The translations under genes were made by a program, and so were the position numbers. The notes beneath the pieces are model-generated. The model ran no database searches. It was not told the origin of the DNA and saw only the letters and a list, made by a program, of their open reading frames with translations. From a virus: 26,654 nucleotides of DNA. Positions within the stretch are counted from its first letter, which is position 1, and the number at the start of each line of letters is the position of its first letter. The stretch is from positions 1 through 26,654 of IMG/VR virus record IMGVR_UViG_3300025168_000555; one strand, given 5' to 3'. This document shows, piece by piece, positions 8,561-16,168 of this stretch.

Positions 8561-11227
8561 ATGGCTGACTTACTATCCCCAGCAGAAAAAGCGGAGCTTG
8601 CTCGTCAAAATGCCCAATGTTTGTTGGTAAATAATCTTCCTGATGTTCTCGCATATACTGGGCTGTTGTCCGGTAACAGTAACAAACGTGGTGGGGCTTT
8701 CCCACTTCCTAACGTTCCGAGGTCGCTCAAGGGTTTTCAGACCCCTGGCTATGCTGGAGCCCTTCAAAAGACCTTGTGTCATCTCGGGTCGCCCGATAAG
8801 CTAGTCAACGCCCTCACGGCAGACTTGACCCCTCCTAAAGCTTTTATACATGCGACCCCAGCACAGTTATCTCAACTCCAGCCCCGTGTTGATTTTTATA
8901 TTCGTTCCAACGAGCGATCCAATGCTGGTGTTACTACTCCCACAGATCGTAAAATTATATTTAGTGATTATGTGAGTGGCGAAAAAATGACAAAGCTTCA
9001 GAGTGTTCGCGACGGTTCGGGGGTATTAGATGGATCTTCTGGGGGGTGGAATGTAGGGCTGAAAGAGTTTAGTTGGATCTATGACAACAAACACGAGGGA
9101 GATAAAATTGTTAAAGCTAAGATGATCATGTATTTCGGGTCACTAACTGAACTAACTAATAATTACTATCTAGACTTTTTGTTTGTGAGTGGCCGCCGCA
9201 CTTTGTCAGCTAGTGGAATGAAAAATGAAACCGATAAAGAAAAAATTCAAAGGTTAAGGCAAAGTTTAGAAAAACGCAAAAAGCAACTAGGCTCTGGAAA
9301 AGTTAGTAGATCACCCACAGCTACCCATCGTGACGCCCGACAACTTAAAGTTATTTTGGGCTGGGCTCTTCCTCCGCAAAAGATTTATGATTTGTTTGAA
9401 GATGCGGTTCAAGCAGATAATTTTTACGAATCTGTGAGACAATCCCAGAGAACACTGCTTCTGAACCTTACTCAGTATGATCTTAATTTTAATCAGAATG
9501 GCTCGGTAGAGGTTACTTTAGAATACATTGCAAGTTCCGATGCATACATGGTCAGTCCTCAGGCAGACGTTTTGGCTGACCACCGAGACAATCGCGATGG
9601 TGACTTTATCGCTACTGGGCGCTCCGGTCTCAACCGATATATTGGCGGCACAGGACGATTATCTGAACTTTACCCGGATGGATACATATATAGAACTTTG
9701 CGTGCTGCCCTTAATGCCAGACCTCCGACTGATTCTGACGGAGTGGAAGTATTTGGTGTAACAGGGACTAAAATTTTAGCAGAGATAGATTTCTTAGATG
9801 AATTATCACAGTTGTACTCACTCACCTTGGCTAACAGTACGGATAAAGCCTCCCAAGAAAAAGTGCGTCTTGCACAACAGTGGTTGGAAGGCGCGGAGGC
9901 TGTGTATGCTGATTATTTATCTGCATCAGCCACATCTAAATATCAAAGTTTTTTATTAAAGCTGGTTGGAAATGGTAGGTGTTTTCGTGCAGTCGCCAAA
10001 ACCGAGTTTATTAGAGCACGTACAAACCAGTCTGGACCTCCCCCAAAGTATTACAAGCTAGAGGGGGGAATTTCCTCTCTTAAGCATGGGACAACAGATA
10101 CTACTACTACATCCGCCCGCCAGCGTATGAGGAGGCTCGCAGGTGCCATCGCCAAAGCCAAACAAGATGGTATTACTGCCCAAGAATATTTAGATGGCGA
10201 CGGCTCTGCCGGCGGCAGTAATGGAATCATCAACCCTGATGACCCTGCTGAGACATCGCTAACCACTCAACAACTCCAAGACGGTAAGCGAGAGATATTG
10301 TTTGTGCGCCTAGGAGACCTCATACAAGTCGCGACTGACTCGTGTCTTATGCCGCCGACTACTCAAATTATTTTAGGGAGTTTTTCCCCCCGAGAAGCTC
10401 GTATGAGAGGTTTTGCTGACGGTGAATTGGTATGTTTAGCAGAGTTACCAATTTCTTTAGATTATTTTGGGCAGTGGTTCTTTGATCATGTGATATCTTC
10501 AGATCGCGATGTTTACCCTTTTCGCCGTTTTTTGGATGATTTGCTTAATGACTTGGTTAATCCTATTTTAAATGAATTATGTTCTCCTAACAATACTCGT
10601 CTTACAGCAGCATATACAAATTGTGTAATTGCGGCAACTGATACTGTGGAAAAGAATATATCACCAGGTGGTACCGCTACTGACAACAGCCTTATCCCAG
10701 TGGTTAAGTTAGCAGCGCAAAAAGCATCAACATCTAGCAAGGACGAGGAACTCATAACTCTCTTGCTTATTCATGCAGAGCAGGTGAATGATGAGCGTGT
10801 TGGCGATCGGACAGTAGATGAACAGGAAGGAGTATACCATTTTTTCCTCGGAGCAGACAGGGGACTTGTTAAGGAATTTAACTTTTCTCAAAAGCAGATG
10901 CCCCAGTTACGGGCGATGAATATTGAAAAGGTAAACCAGGGGGCTTCTAAGGCTGGCATACTTATTTTGCCCATGGATGTATCTTTACGCATGTTTGGTA
11001 ATTCTTTGCTCAGAAATGGGAATATGATTTTTGTAAACGCTAATTATGGTGTCGGACAGCGCGTTGCCGATAGTCTCAAGTTGGGCGGCTATTATAGAGT
11101 TTATAAATCTACTAATACTATCCGCCCTGGCTTTTTTGAGACTACGGTGGATTGTATTTTTGAAAGGCCTCGCATCAATCCAGCGCCAAAAGTAGACGAC
11201 AAGGGGAACACGATCGGTGGCATTTAA
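8561..11227 (+). CDS. Large baseplate or tail structural protein, unrecognised
   Basis: 888 aa, starting 2 bp after the gp53-like stop. No signal peptide, transmembrane helix or enzymatic motif is visible. A charged coiled-coil-like stretch (KEKIQRLRQSLEKRKKQLG) lies near residues 228-246. The segment just after it (LKVILGWALPP) is followed by LLLNLTQYDLNFNQNGSVEV, which looks like a beta-sandwich structural region. The C-terminus includes FFLGADRGLVKEFNFSQ and LILPMDVSLRMFGNSLLRNG with repeated Gly and aromatic residues; this resembles hub or tail proteins with a phage beta-barrel domain. By position, a baseplate hub or central wedge component is most likely. The next gene overlaps its last 11 bp. 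Function is inferred from context only. Confidence 0.6.
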   Translation: MADLLSPAEKAELARQNAQCLLVNNLPDVLAYTGLLSGNSNKRGGAFPLPNVPRSLKGFQTPGYAGALQKTLCHLGSPDKLVNALTADLTPPKAFIHATPAQLSQLQPRVDFYIRSNERSNAGVTTPTDRKIIFSDYVSGEKMTKLQSVRDGSGVLDGSSGGWNVGLKEFSWIYDNKHEGDKIVKAKMIMYFGSLTELTNNYYLDFLFVSGRRTLSASGMKNETDKEKIQRLRQSLEKRKKQLGSGKVSRSPTATHRDARQLKVILGWALPPQKIYDLFEDAVQADNFYESVRQSQRTLLLNLTQYDLNFNQNGSVEVTLEYIASSDAYMVSPQADVLADHRDNRDGDFIATGRSGLNRYIGGTGRLSELYPDGYIYRTLRAALNARPPTDSDGVEVFGVTGTKILAEIDFLDELSQLYSLTLANSTDKASQEKVRLAQQWLEGAEAVYADYLSASATSKYQSFLLKLVGNGRCFRAVAKTEFIRARTNQSGPPPKYYKLEGGISSLKHGTTDTTTTSARQRMRRLAGAIAKAKQDGITAQEYLDGDGSAGGSNGIINPDDPAETSLTTQQLQDGKREILFVRLGDLIQVATDSCLMPPTTQIILGSFSPREARMRGFADGELVCLAELPISLDYFGQWFFDHVISSDRDVYPFRRFLDDLLNDLVNPILNELCSPNNTRLTAAYTNCVIAATDTVEKNISPGGTATDNSLIPVVKLAAQKASTSSKDEELITLLLIHAEQVNDERVGDRTVDEQEGVYHFFLGADRGLVKEFNFSQKQMPQLRAMNIEKVNQGASKAGILILPMDVSLRMFGNSLLRNGNMIFVNANYGVGQRVADSLKLGGYYRVYKSTNTIRPGFFETTVDCIFERPRINPAPKVDDKGNTIGGI

Positions 11228-12683
11228 AGACGCAGGAGAGAGATTAGCATCAGACATGAGTGAGGGGTCTAATGAGCTTTCTTCTGAGGCAGTCTTTCGC
11301 GAAAGAAAAAAATATAGAGATGTAGTATTTCCTGATGGAATGATTGACAACATGTGCGACACTTGGGGTAAGGACCGTTTTTATGGCAAGATAAGCCCTC
11401 GGGGTAATGCCGTATTGCCCATGGGTCGCCGCCTTAAACCACTACGTTATACCACAAGGGGAAGAAATTTCTTGGCTTTAAATTTTGTTGCAGATGCGTG
11501 GCGTGACTTAGCCGAACGATTGAGAGAGCTTTCGGATACGGGGATTATTTTTGAGAACTCTCCCTGGTCATCTCCAGATATTCACAAAGCCTATCAGAGT
11601 ACAAATTATGATTATGATGAATATATTAAAGACGCTGTATTCCCAGTCTTTACTGAGGTGTTTATGGATGGCGAAAAGAACACCAAGTTGAGAGACTTTA
11701 ATTCCTTTATGGATCTTTTTTCCGAATATTACAAGGACATTGTTTTACGAGCAGGAGTCTTGACTCGTTCTGCGTATGTAGAGAGCGCAATGGCTAGCCC
11801 CCTCTGTAGTGGACTGGTCATAGAACTTGGCAATGATTCTTACGATGACGATTTTTTGAAGATAGAAAAGTATGGAGACTTCAACTTTAATATTGTTGCT
11901 AGCATAGCATCTCAATATGGGTTTCTTATAGATCGTAATGTGCCTTGGAGATTGGTAGCTGATCTTTCCAGCAAAGCAATGCAGGAGTATATGATTGGAG
12001 TACCTATCGCAGGAATTGAAGGAGACTTCTTAAATCAGCTAGACGAATGTCGGCAAGTTATGAGAAACAATCCGTCTTATGTTCCTGACTTTTTTGGTTA
12101 TTCACAGATCCCTGGTTTTGAAGATGTTCGTCGGCACATACACGCCTACATTGATCAAGCCGGCGAATTAGAACCAGGATATCCAGCTTATTATCCTATA
12201 AAAAACACCTCCAACCAACAAGAAATCGCCTCTGTTGTATTTTCTCAGGCTTTTGAGGAGACCTGGAAAACTGATATGGATTATCTATCCCCTTATTTTT
12301 TAAAGATATACAACTCTTACGTTGGCGCTTATCCTATTGTGAGCATTTATTTACCTGGTGACCCTGTTTGTCCTTTGGGGAAACAGATAACTATTCAAAG
12401 AGAGCCAATCACTACACGAACTATTGCCGGTGCATCCTCTCGCTACGGTGATCGCTGGTCTTATAAAACTTTTTACAACATTCGTACCGAAGAAAGAAGA
12501 AAAGGGTATTCTATAACTCAAGATGGGGTTAACCTTAGGGATGCCACTAATATATATGACTTCCGGACTGGCAACCCTGCTTCCCGTTATACAGCAACTT
12601 TACGATTTATTCAAAATAACTTTTTAGGACCTTTGGTGAACAAATTCTTAAACATTCGCACTGTTGGTGATATTCTTTCATAG
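11217..12683 (+). CDS. Unrecognised late protein, probable tail/baseplate component
   Basis: 488 aa, Tyr/Phe/Asp-rich, with no transmembrane segment or recognisable motif. GTG 11217 was chosen because AAGGGGA lies 7-9 nt upstream and the start overlaps the previous gene by 11 bp, as in translational coupling; ATG 11256 is the alternative and has a poorly spaced ribosome-binding site. The C-terminal quarter (SIYLPGDPVCPLGKQITIQ, then an Arg-rich RTEERRKGYS segment) looks like a compact folded domain. It is the last gene before the polymerase and shares direction and coupling with the structural block. I do not recognise a family. Confidence 0.6.
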   Translation: MAFKDAGERLASDMSEGSNELSSEAVFRERKKYRDVVFPDGMIDNMCDTWGKDRFYGKISPRGNAVLPMGRRLKPLRYTTRGRNFLALNFVADAWRDLAERLRELSDTGIIFENSPWSSPDIHKAYQSTNYDYDEYIKDAVFPVFTEVFMDGEKNTKLRDFNSFMDLFSEYYKDIVLRAGVLTRSAYVESAMASPLCSGLVIELGNDSYDDDFLKIEKYGDFNFNIVASIASQYGFLIDRNVPWRLVADLSSKAMQEYMIGVPIAGIEGDFLNQLDECRQVMRNNPSYVPDFFGYSQIPGFEDVRRHIHAYIDQAGELEPGYPAYYPIKNTSNQQEIASVVFSQAFEETWKTDMDYLSPYFLKIYNSYVGAYPIVSIYLPGDPVCPLGKQITIQREPITTRTIAGASSRYGDRWSYKTFYNIRTEERRKGYSITQDGVNLRDATNIYDFRTGNPASRYTATLRFIQNNFLGPLVNKFLNIRTVGDILS

Positions 12684-12690
12684 AGGTATT

Positions 12691-13902
12691 ATGTTATTTC
12701 AAACTTTAGATGATAAAGCAGAGTGCGTGGGAATCTGTAGCGACGGCCAATTGTATTTTCAGCCGGACGACATACCACAGAACCTTTCTCGGACGTGGAA
12801 CTATGCGCCATATTTACGACCCTTAGACATAGAGTATGCCTCCTTGTACTTGGAGGGCGCTCTGTTGAATGATTGTCTTCCAGAATATCTTAAAGATGAC
12901 TGGGAGGACGTTTCTAAAAAGCTGACCTCGTTTAAGAGATCACTAGATCTTGGACAGGTTAATCTCCAAGAGAATTGTTTTTATGACTTGGTTCCTAAAA
13001 GATTTTTATTAGATTTTTGTGGCATCAAAGATAAAATAACTTCCTACGTTTTTGAAAATATTCGTCGCCCTGATCGCTATAGTTTTTATCACCATGTGGC
13101 TTGTATGCTGGGTGATATCAGTACACACCCCGTCAATGTGGATCATCGGGTTTTGCAAAGCCTATCTCAACCTAAATTAAAAAACCAGATAGAACAGATT
13201 AAGTCGCGCCAACATGTGGTTTATAAACAATTTGGTACCAAAACAGGTCGTCTCAGTACTGCTAAGAATTCTTTTCCCATCCTTACTTTAAATAAGTCTT
13301 TACGCTCAGCGATCAAGCCTACTAACGATTATTTTATAGAAATTGATTTTAATGGGGCAGAGGTGCGAACTTTGATGGGGATATTAAATATGGAACAACC
13401 CACAGAGGATGTCCATAATTTTCACTTAAGAGAAGTTTTCCCCGAACTTGCAACTCGCGACGAGGCTAAGGTTTCCTTCTTTGCATGGCTCTATGGATCC
13501 CGCCGCCATACTAACGCAGCCGCCATAAAAAAGTTAGAATCTTATTATAACAAGACAGCAATTTTAAAGAAGTACTACCAAGATTCTGTTGTGACGACTC
13601 CTTATAATAAGATAATGACAGGTGTAGATTCTCATCACGCTCTGAACTACCTTATTCAATCTACCGCAGCAGAACTCACACTAAAGCAGTCCCTAAAGGT
13701 AGAGAGGCTGCTGTCTCAGGCGTCGCAGGGATCTCATCTAGCTTTCATTATTCATGATGCTATTGTTCTAGATATCAAAGAGGCAGACCTACCCCTATTG
13801 CCTGCGATTATTCGCCTGATGTCGTCTACTAATTTTGGCAAGTTTGAGGTGAACATAAAACAAGGAACCTCATTAGGGTTAATGAAGGAAATTAAAAACT
13901 AA
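12691..13902 (+). CDS. Compact family A DNA polymerase
   Basis: 403 aa from ATG 12691, which has AGAGG (7 nt away) and follows the previous stop by 7 bp; a GTG 27 bp upstream is inside the previous gene and less likely. Family A motifs appear in order: FGTKTGRLST (181-190, like TATGRLSS), motif A FIEIDFNGAEVR (215-226; catalytic Asp219 and steric-gate Glu223), the O-helix RDEAKVSFFAWLYG (256-269; Arg256, Lys260, Phe264, Tyr268 match Pol I R754, K758, F762, Y766), LNYLIQSTAAEL (318-329), and motif C FIIHDAIVLDI (352-362; catalytic Asp356). Motif C has HDA instead of the usual HDE. The N-terminal 175 residues are short and show no clear 3'-5' exonuclease motifs, so this lacks the usual Klenow proofreading domain (Klenow is about 605 aa). 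A DnaE-type polymerase is also encoded in this window, so this one may serve repair, gap filling or initiation. Confidence 0.88.
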   Translation: MLFQTLDDKAECVGICSDGQLYFQPDDIPQNLSRTWNYAPYLRPLDIEYASLYLEGALLNDCLPEYLKDDWEDVSKKLTSFKRSLDLGQVNLQENCFYDLVPKRFLLDFCGIKDKITSYVFENIRRPDRYSFYHHVACMLGDISTHPVNVDHRVLQSLSQPKLKNQIEQIKSRQHVVYKQFGTKTGRLSTAKNSFPILTLNKSLRSAIKPTNDYFIEIDFNGAEVRTLMGILNMEQPTEDVHNFHLREVFPELATRDEAKVSFFAWLYGSRRHTNAAAIKKLESYYNKTAILKKYYQDSVVTTPYNKIMTGVDSHHALNYLIQSTAAELTLKQSLKVERLLSQASQGSHLAFIIHDAIVLDIKEADLPLLPAIIRLMSSTNFGKFEVNIKQGTSLGLMKEIKN

Positions 13903-14760
13903 ATGGATAAAATAATTGGCTTAGGAAAGCTTGGCTGTTCTATCGCAGATGAGTTAGCGGAACACCCCGAGTATAGAATTTATAAAATAGGATCTGCGAT
14001 TGATGAACGAGCAAGCTTGTCAATTGGAGAGTTCTCTGATATAGAAGAATACGAAAAAGGTGTGGATGCCGGCGAAGTAGAGATTTATCTTCGCACCGTT
14101 AAGCCTGGCGAGGATGTTTTGCTCATATTGGGTGGAGGAGATCCTATAGCCGGCAGTGCTCTAAAGATATTAGAGACGATCAAGGACGCCAAAATTTATA
14201 TACTTTATGTGTGCCCAGACAGGGGAATGATATCAGAGATTCAAAAGCGAGACGACAAAATATCATTCAATATAATGCAGGAGTTTGCTCGGAGTGGAAT
14301 TTTTGAAAAGATATTTCTCGTAGATAGAACTTTAGTAGAAGAGTTGATGGGGGAGGTGGCGGTTCAGGATTATGAGAAAAGTGTTTCACATTTTATTTCT
14401 TATGTTGTGGCCATGATTAATTATTTCAATCACAGTGACCCCTTAGTATCATCTAAGATTGACCCCCCAGAACATTGCCGTATAGCTACATTCGGAATTT
14501 CTAACCTAGAAGCTAAAGATAAGGAAGTTAATCTTCTATTTCCTTTAGCTTCTATTACAGACTTTCATTTTTTTTATGGGGTTCCTGCGCAGCTATTAGA
14601 ATCAGATGGAACTTTGATGAAGCAGATCAAAAACCATGTAAAGGGTTTTAAAACCAGCGATCAATCCACCAGCTTTTCGGTCCACGCGACCTCATTTGAA
14701 AACATAATGGTTTTGTGTTCGGTTTTCTCCCATCAAATCCAGGCTTTTGCAAGCAGCTAA
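13903..14760 (+). CDS. Putative divergent tubulin/FtsZ-superfamily protein
   Basis: 285 aa, starting directly after the polymerase stop codon. Motif order suggests the FtsZ/tubulin GTPase fold. The N-terminus has a beta strand and Gly loop (IIGLGKLGCSIADEL, 4-18), as in FtsZ GxGGxGxN. A second loop LILGGGDPIAGSAL (75-88) sits where the GGGTGTG signature belongs. Then come a strand with P-D (KIYILYVCPDR, 97-107), a helix and strand EFARSGIFEKIFLVDRTLVE (127-146), like FtsZ 'a..gi..l...vD.lIvI.N', a long helix at about 155-175 like H7, and a C-terminal alpha/beta domain. TGTG is replaced by D-P-I-A-G-S and I see no NxDxxD-like synergy loop, so GTP hydrolysis may be altered or lost. Bacteriophage tubulins organise DNA or virions in some phages. 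This assignment is by eye; another Rossmann-like fold is possible. Confidence 0.5.
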   Translation: MDKIIGLGKLGCSIADELAEHPEYRIYKIGSAIDERASLSIGEFSDIEEYEKGVDAGEVEIYLRTVKPGEDVLLILGGGDPIAGSALKILETIKDAKIYILYVCPDRGMISEIQKRDDKISFNIMQEFARSGIFEKIFLVDRTLVEELMGEVAVQDYEKSVSHFISYVVAMINYFNHSDPLVSSKIDPPEHCRIATFGISNLEAKDKEVNLLFPLASITDFHFFYGVPAQLLESDGTLMKQIKNHVKGFKTSDQSTSFSVHATSFENIMVLCSVFSHQIQAFASS

Positions 14761-14766
14761 AACTAA

Positions 14767-14783
14767 TTACCCTACCTATTTAT
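14767..14783 (+). promoter_or_regulatory. Copy 2 of intergenic motif TTACC-ACCTATTTAT
   Basis: TTACCCTACCTATTTAT lies 6 nt after a stop codon and 37 nt before the TTG start at 14821. It matches the copy at 4393-4408 apart from a one-base length difference and one substitution. A shared upstream phage control element is the simplest reading. Confidence 0.35.
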
Positions 14784-14820
14784 ATAAGTTGCGTATACAG
14801 ACCTCGGGGGAAAAGCTCAA

Positions 14821-15258
14821 TTGTCTCAGCGAAAAAATGGTTTTCTATTGGCTTCGTTTCTCCAAACAGAGGACGATAATAAGATCTTGGAAGAAGTAGA
14901 ATTTATTGCTTCTAGTTTAGAACTAACAAATAAGTTTATCTTTTTACTAGTTCACAAAGATGACCCCACTAAAAAAATACTTACCTACAATGCACAGCCT
15001 CAAAGTGGCTCGCCTTTTAATTCCCGTCTTTATACAATTAGAATTCATCGTAAAAAGCAAACCAATACGCTTTATACCATTAATGCGCTCAATGCCGCAA
15101 TAGCCTCTCAGCACGACGGAAGAACAGGGAAAGATCTACGTCTAGACTGGACCCCTTATCAGGACACCCTCTTGCTTACCTCGGGTAAAGAACTTAAGTT
15201 AAATCCTATTGAAGTTGTAAAGATTTTTCAAATAGAAGACGAACCCGAAGAAAATTAG
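14821..15258 (+). CDS. Small protein of unknown function
   Basis: 145 aa. TTG 14821 is the only sensible in-frame start near the 5' end and has a G-rich GGGGGAAAA ribosome-binding site 6-8 nt upstream. The protein is alpha/beta in character: a helix (KILEEVEFIASSLEL), a strand pair (KFIFLLVHKDD and KKILTYNAQP), a basic strand (YTIRIHRKKQ) and an acidic C-terminus (FQIEDEPEEN). It sits between the tubulin-like gene and the gp32 promoter and is as AT-rich as its upstream neighbours. No family recognised. Confidence 0.65.
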   Translation: MSQRKNGFLLASFLQTEDDNKILEEVEFIASSLELTNKFIFLLVHKDDPTKKILTYNAQPQSGSPFNSRLYTIRIHRKKQTNTLYTINALNAAIASQHDGRTGKDLRLDWTPYQDTLLLTSGKELKLNPIEVVKIFQIEDEPEEN

Positions 15259-15259
15259 C

Positions 15260-15287
15260 TTTACACCCTCTCCTAATGTGGTATAGT
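15260..15287 (+). promoter_or_regulatory. Sigma70-like promoter upstream of gp32-like gene
   Basis: TTTACA (15260-15265), 16-bp spacer, TATAGT (15282-15287). Each hexamer matches five of six consensus bases. It lies 37 bp before the SSB ATG, between converging gene units, and has the same spacing as the promoters at 18646 and 24548. Confidence 0.7.
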
Positions 15288-15324
15288 AGATACACGGTCA
15301 ACTAACCAGTAAAGGAGAAATACA

Positions 15325-16104
15325 ATGGGTATTGACTTGAGCAAGATGAGAGCAAAGCACGCTGCTCTTACGACCAGAGGAGGCGACTCCTCAGAAAACT
15401 ATTGGAAGCCAGACGAGGGCACGCACCAGTTGCGACTAGTATGCCCGCCAAACGGCGATCCATTCTTTGAGGCATATTACCACTACGGCATGGGTGCCGA
15501 AGGTAAGACTACTGTCCTCAGTCCACGCACTAATGGCGATCCCGATCCCATTGCAGAGTGGGGAACCAGTCTTTGGAACGAAGGCACTGACGGCTCAAAG
15601 GAAGCAGCAAAACGCTTCTGGCCTAAGATGCGAGTGTTCGCTCCCATCGTCGTCCGTGGCGAAGAGGACAAAGGCGTTCGCTGGTGGGGCTTTTCCCGCA
15701 CCACCTACCAAGCACTACTTGATGTAGTTCTTGACCCCGAGTACGGGGACATTACCGATACCGAAAAGGGTACGGACATTCGCATTGACTACGGCAAGAA
15801 GTCGGGTCAATCATTCCCAACGACTGATGTGCGCCCTATGCGCCGCACCTCACCCTTGGCGAAGACCGAAGAAGAAGTCAACACTCTTCTTGAAACTATC
15901 AAAGTCGCTGCGGATGTTTTTGAAGTTGCTACTTACGAGGCTTGCCAAAAGGTTCTTAATGATACCTTGGGCGAGACGGAGACTACAACTACCTCCGAGT
16001 CCACTCGTTACAGCAACGATACCACGACCACTGCCCCTGCCAAGAACAATGGCATGGAAGGTGTGGCGGATATTGAATCAGCGTTTGATGATTTGCTGTC
16101 ATAG
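15325..16104 (+). CDS. Single-stranded DNA-binding protein, T4 gp32-like
   Basis: 259 aa; coats ssDNA at replication forks and during recombination. Evidence: an LSKMRAKHAALTTRG start, YWKPDEGTHQLRLVCPPNGD, then the conserved run DPIAEWGTSLWNE, AKRFWPKMRVFAPIVVRGEE, DKGVRWWGFSRTTYQALLD and YGDITDTEKGTDIRIDY, and the TSPLAKTEEE segment. The linker is Thr/Ser-rich (residues about 220-240) and the C-terminus is acidic (VADIESAFDDLLS), as expected for protein-protein contacts in SSBs. Only two cysteines occur, so the zinc module of T4 gp32 is absent. It has a strong AAAGGAGA ribosome-binding site and its own promoter. A G/C-rich hairpin follows its stop codon, before uvsX-like. Base composition is richer in G+C than in the genes before it. 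Confidence 0.85.
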   Translation: MGIDLSKMRAKHAALTTRGGDSSENYWKPDEGTHQLRLVCPPNGDPFFEAYYHYGMGAEGKTTVLSPRTNGDPDPIAEWGTSLWNEGTDGSKEAAKRFWPKMRVFAPIVVRGEEDKGVRWWGFSRTTYQALLDVVLDPEYGDITDTEKGTDIRIDYGKKSGQSFPTTDVRPMRRTSPLAKTEEEVNTLLETIKVAADVFEVATYEACQKVLNDTLGETETTTTSESTRYSNDTTTTAPAKNNGMEGVADIESAFDDLLS

Positions 16105-16120
16105 TTGACCAGCACCCGCA

Positions 16121-16148
16121 GGGGGGCACGGGGTTACAGGTGCCCCTC
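16121..16148 (+). other. G/C-rich hairpin between gp32-like and recA-like genes
   Basis: GGGGCAC (16123-16129) pairs with GTGCCCC (16140-16146), extended by one G-U and one G-C pair to 9 bp around a 10-nt loop. No T-run follows, and the next ribosome-binding site GGAG is at 16159-16162. It may protect the 3' end of an abundant gp32 mRNA or weaken read-through into the recombinase gene rather than stop transcription. Confidence 0.55.
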
Positions 16149-16168
16149 CCTATGGAAATGGAGATTAA

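Noticed and set aside
15731-16108. Plus-strand 125-codon frame inside the SSB gene
   Set aside because: It is an out-of-frame shadow of the gp32-like gene with low-complexity translation and no ribosome-binding site.
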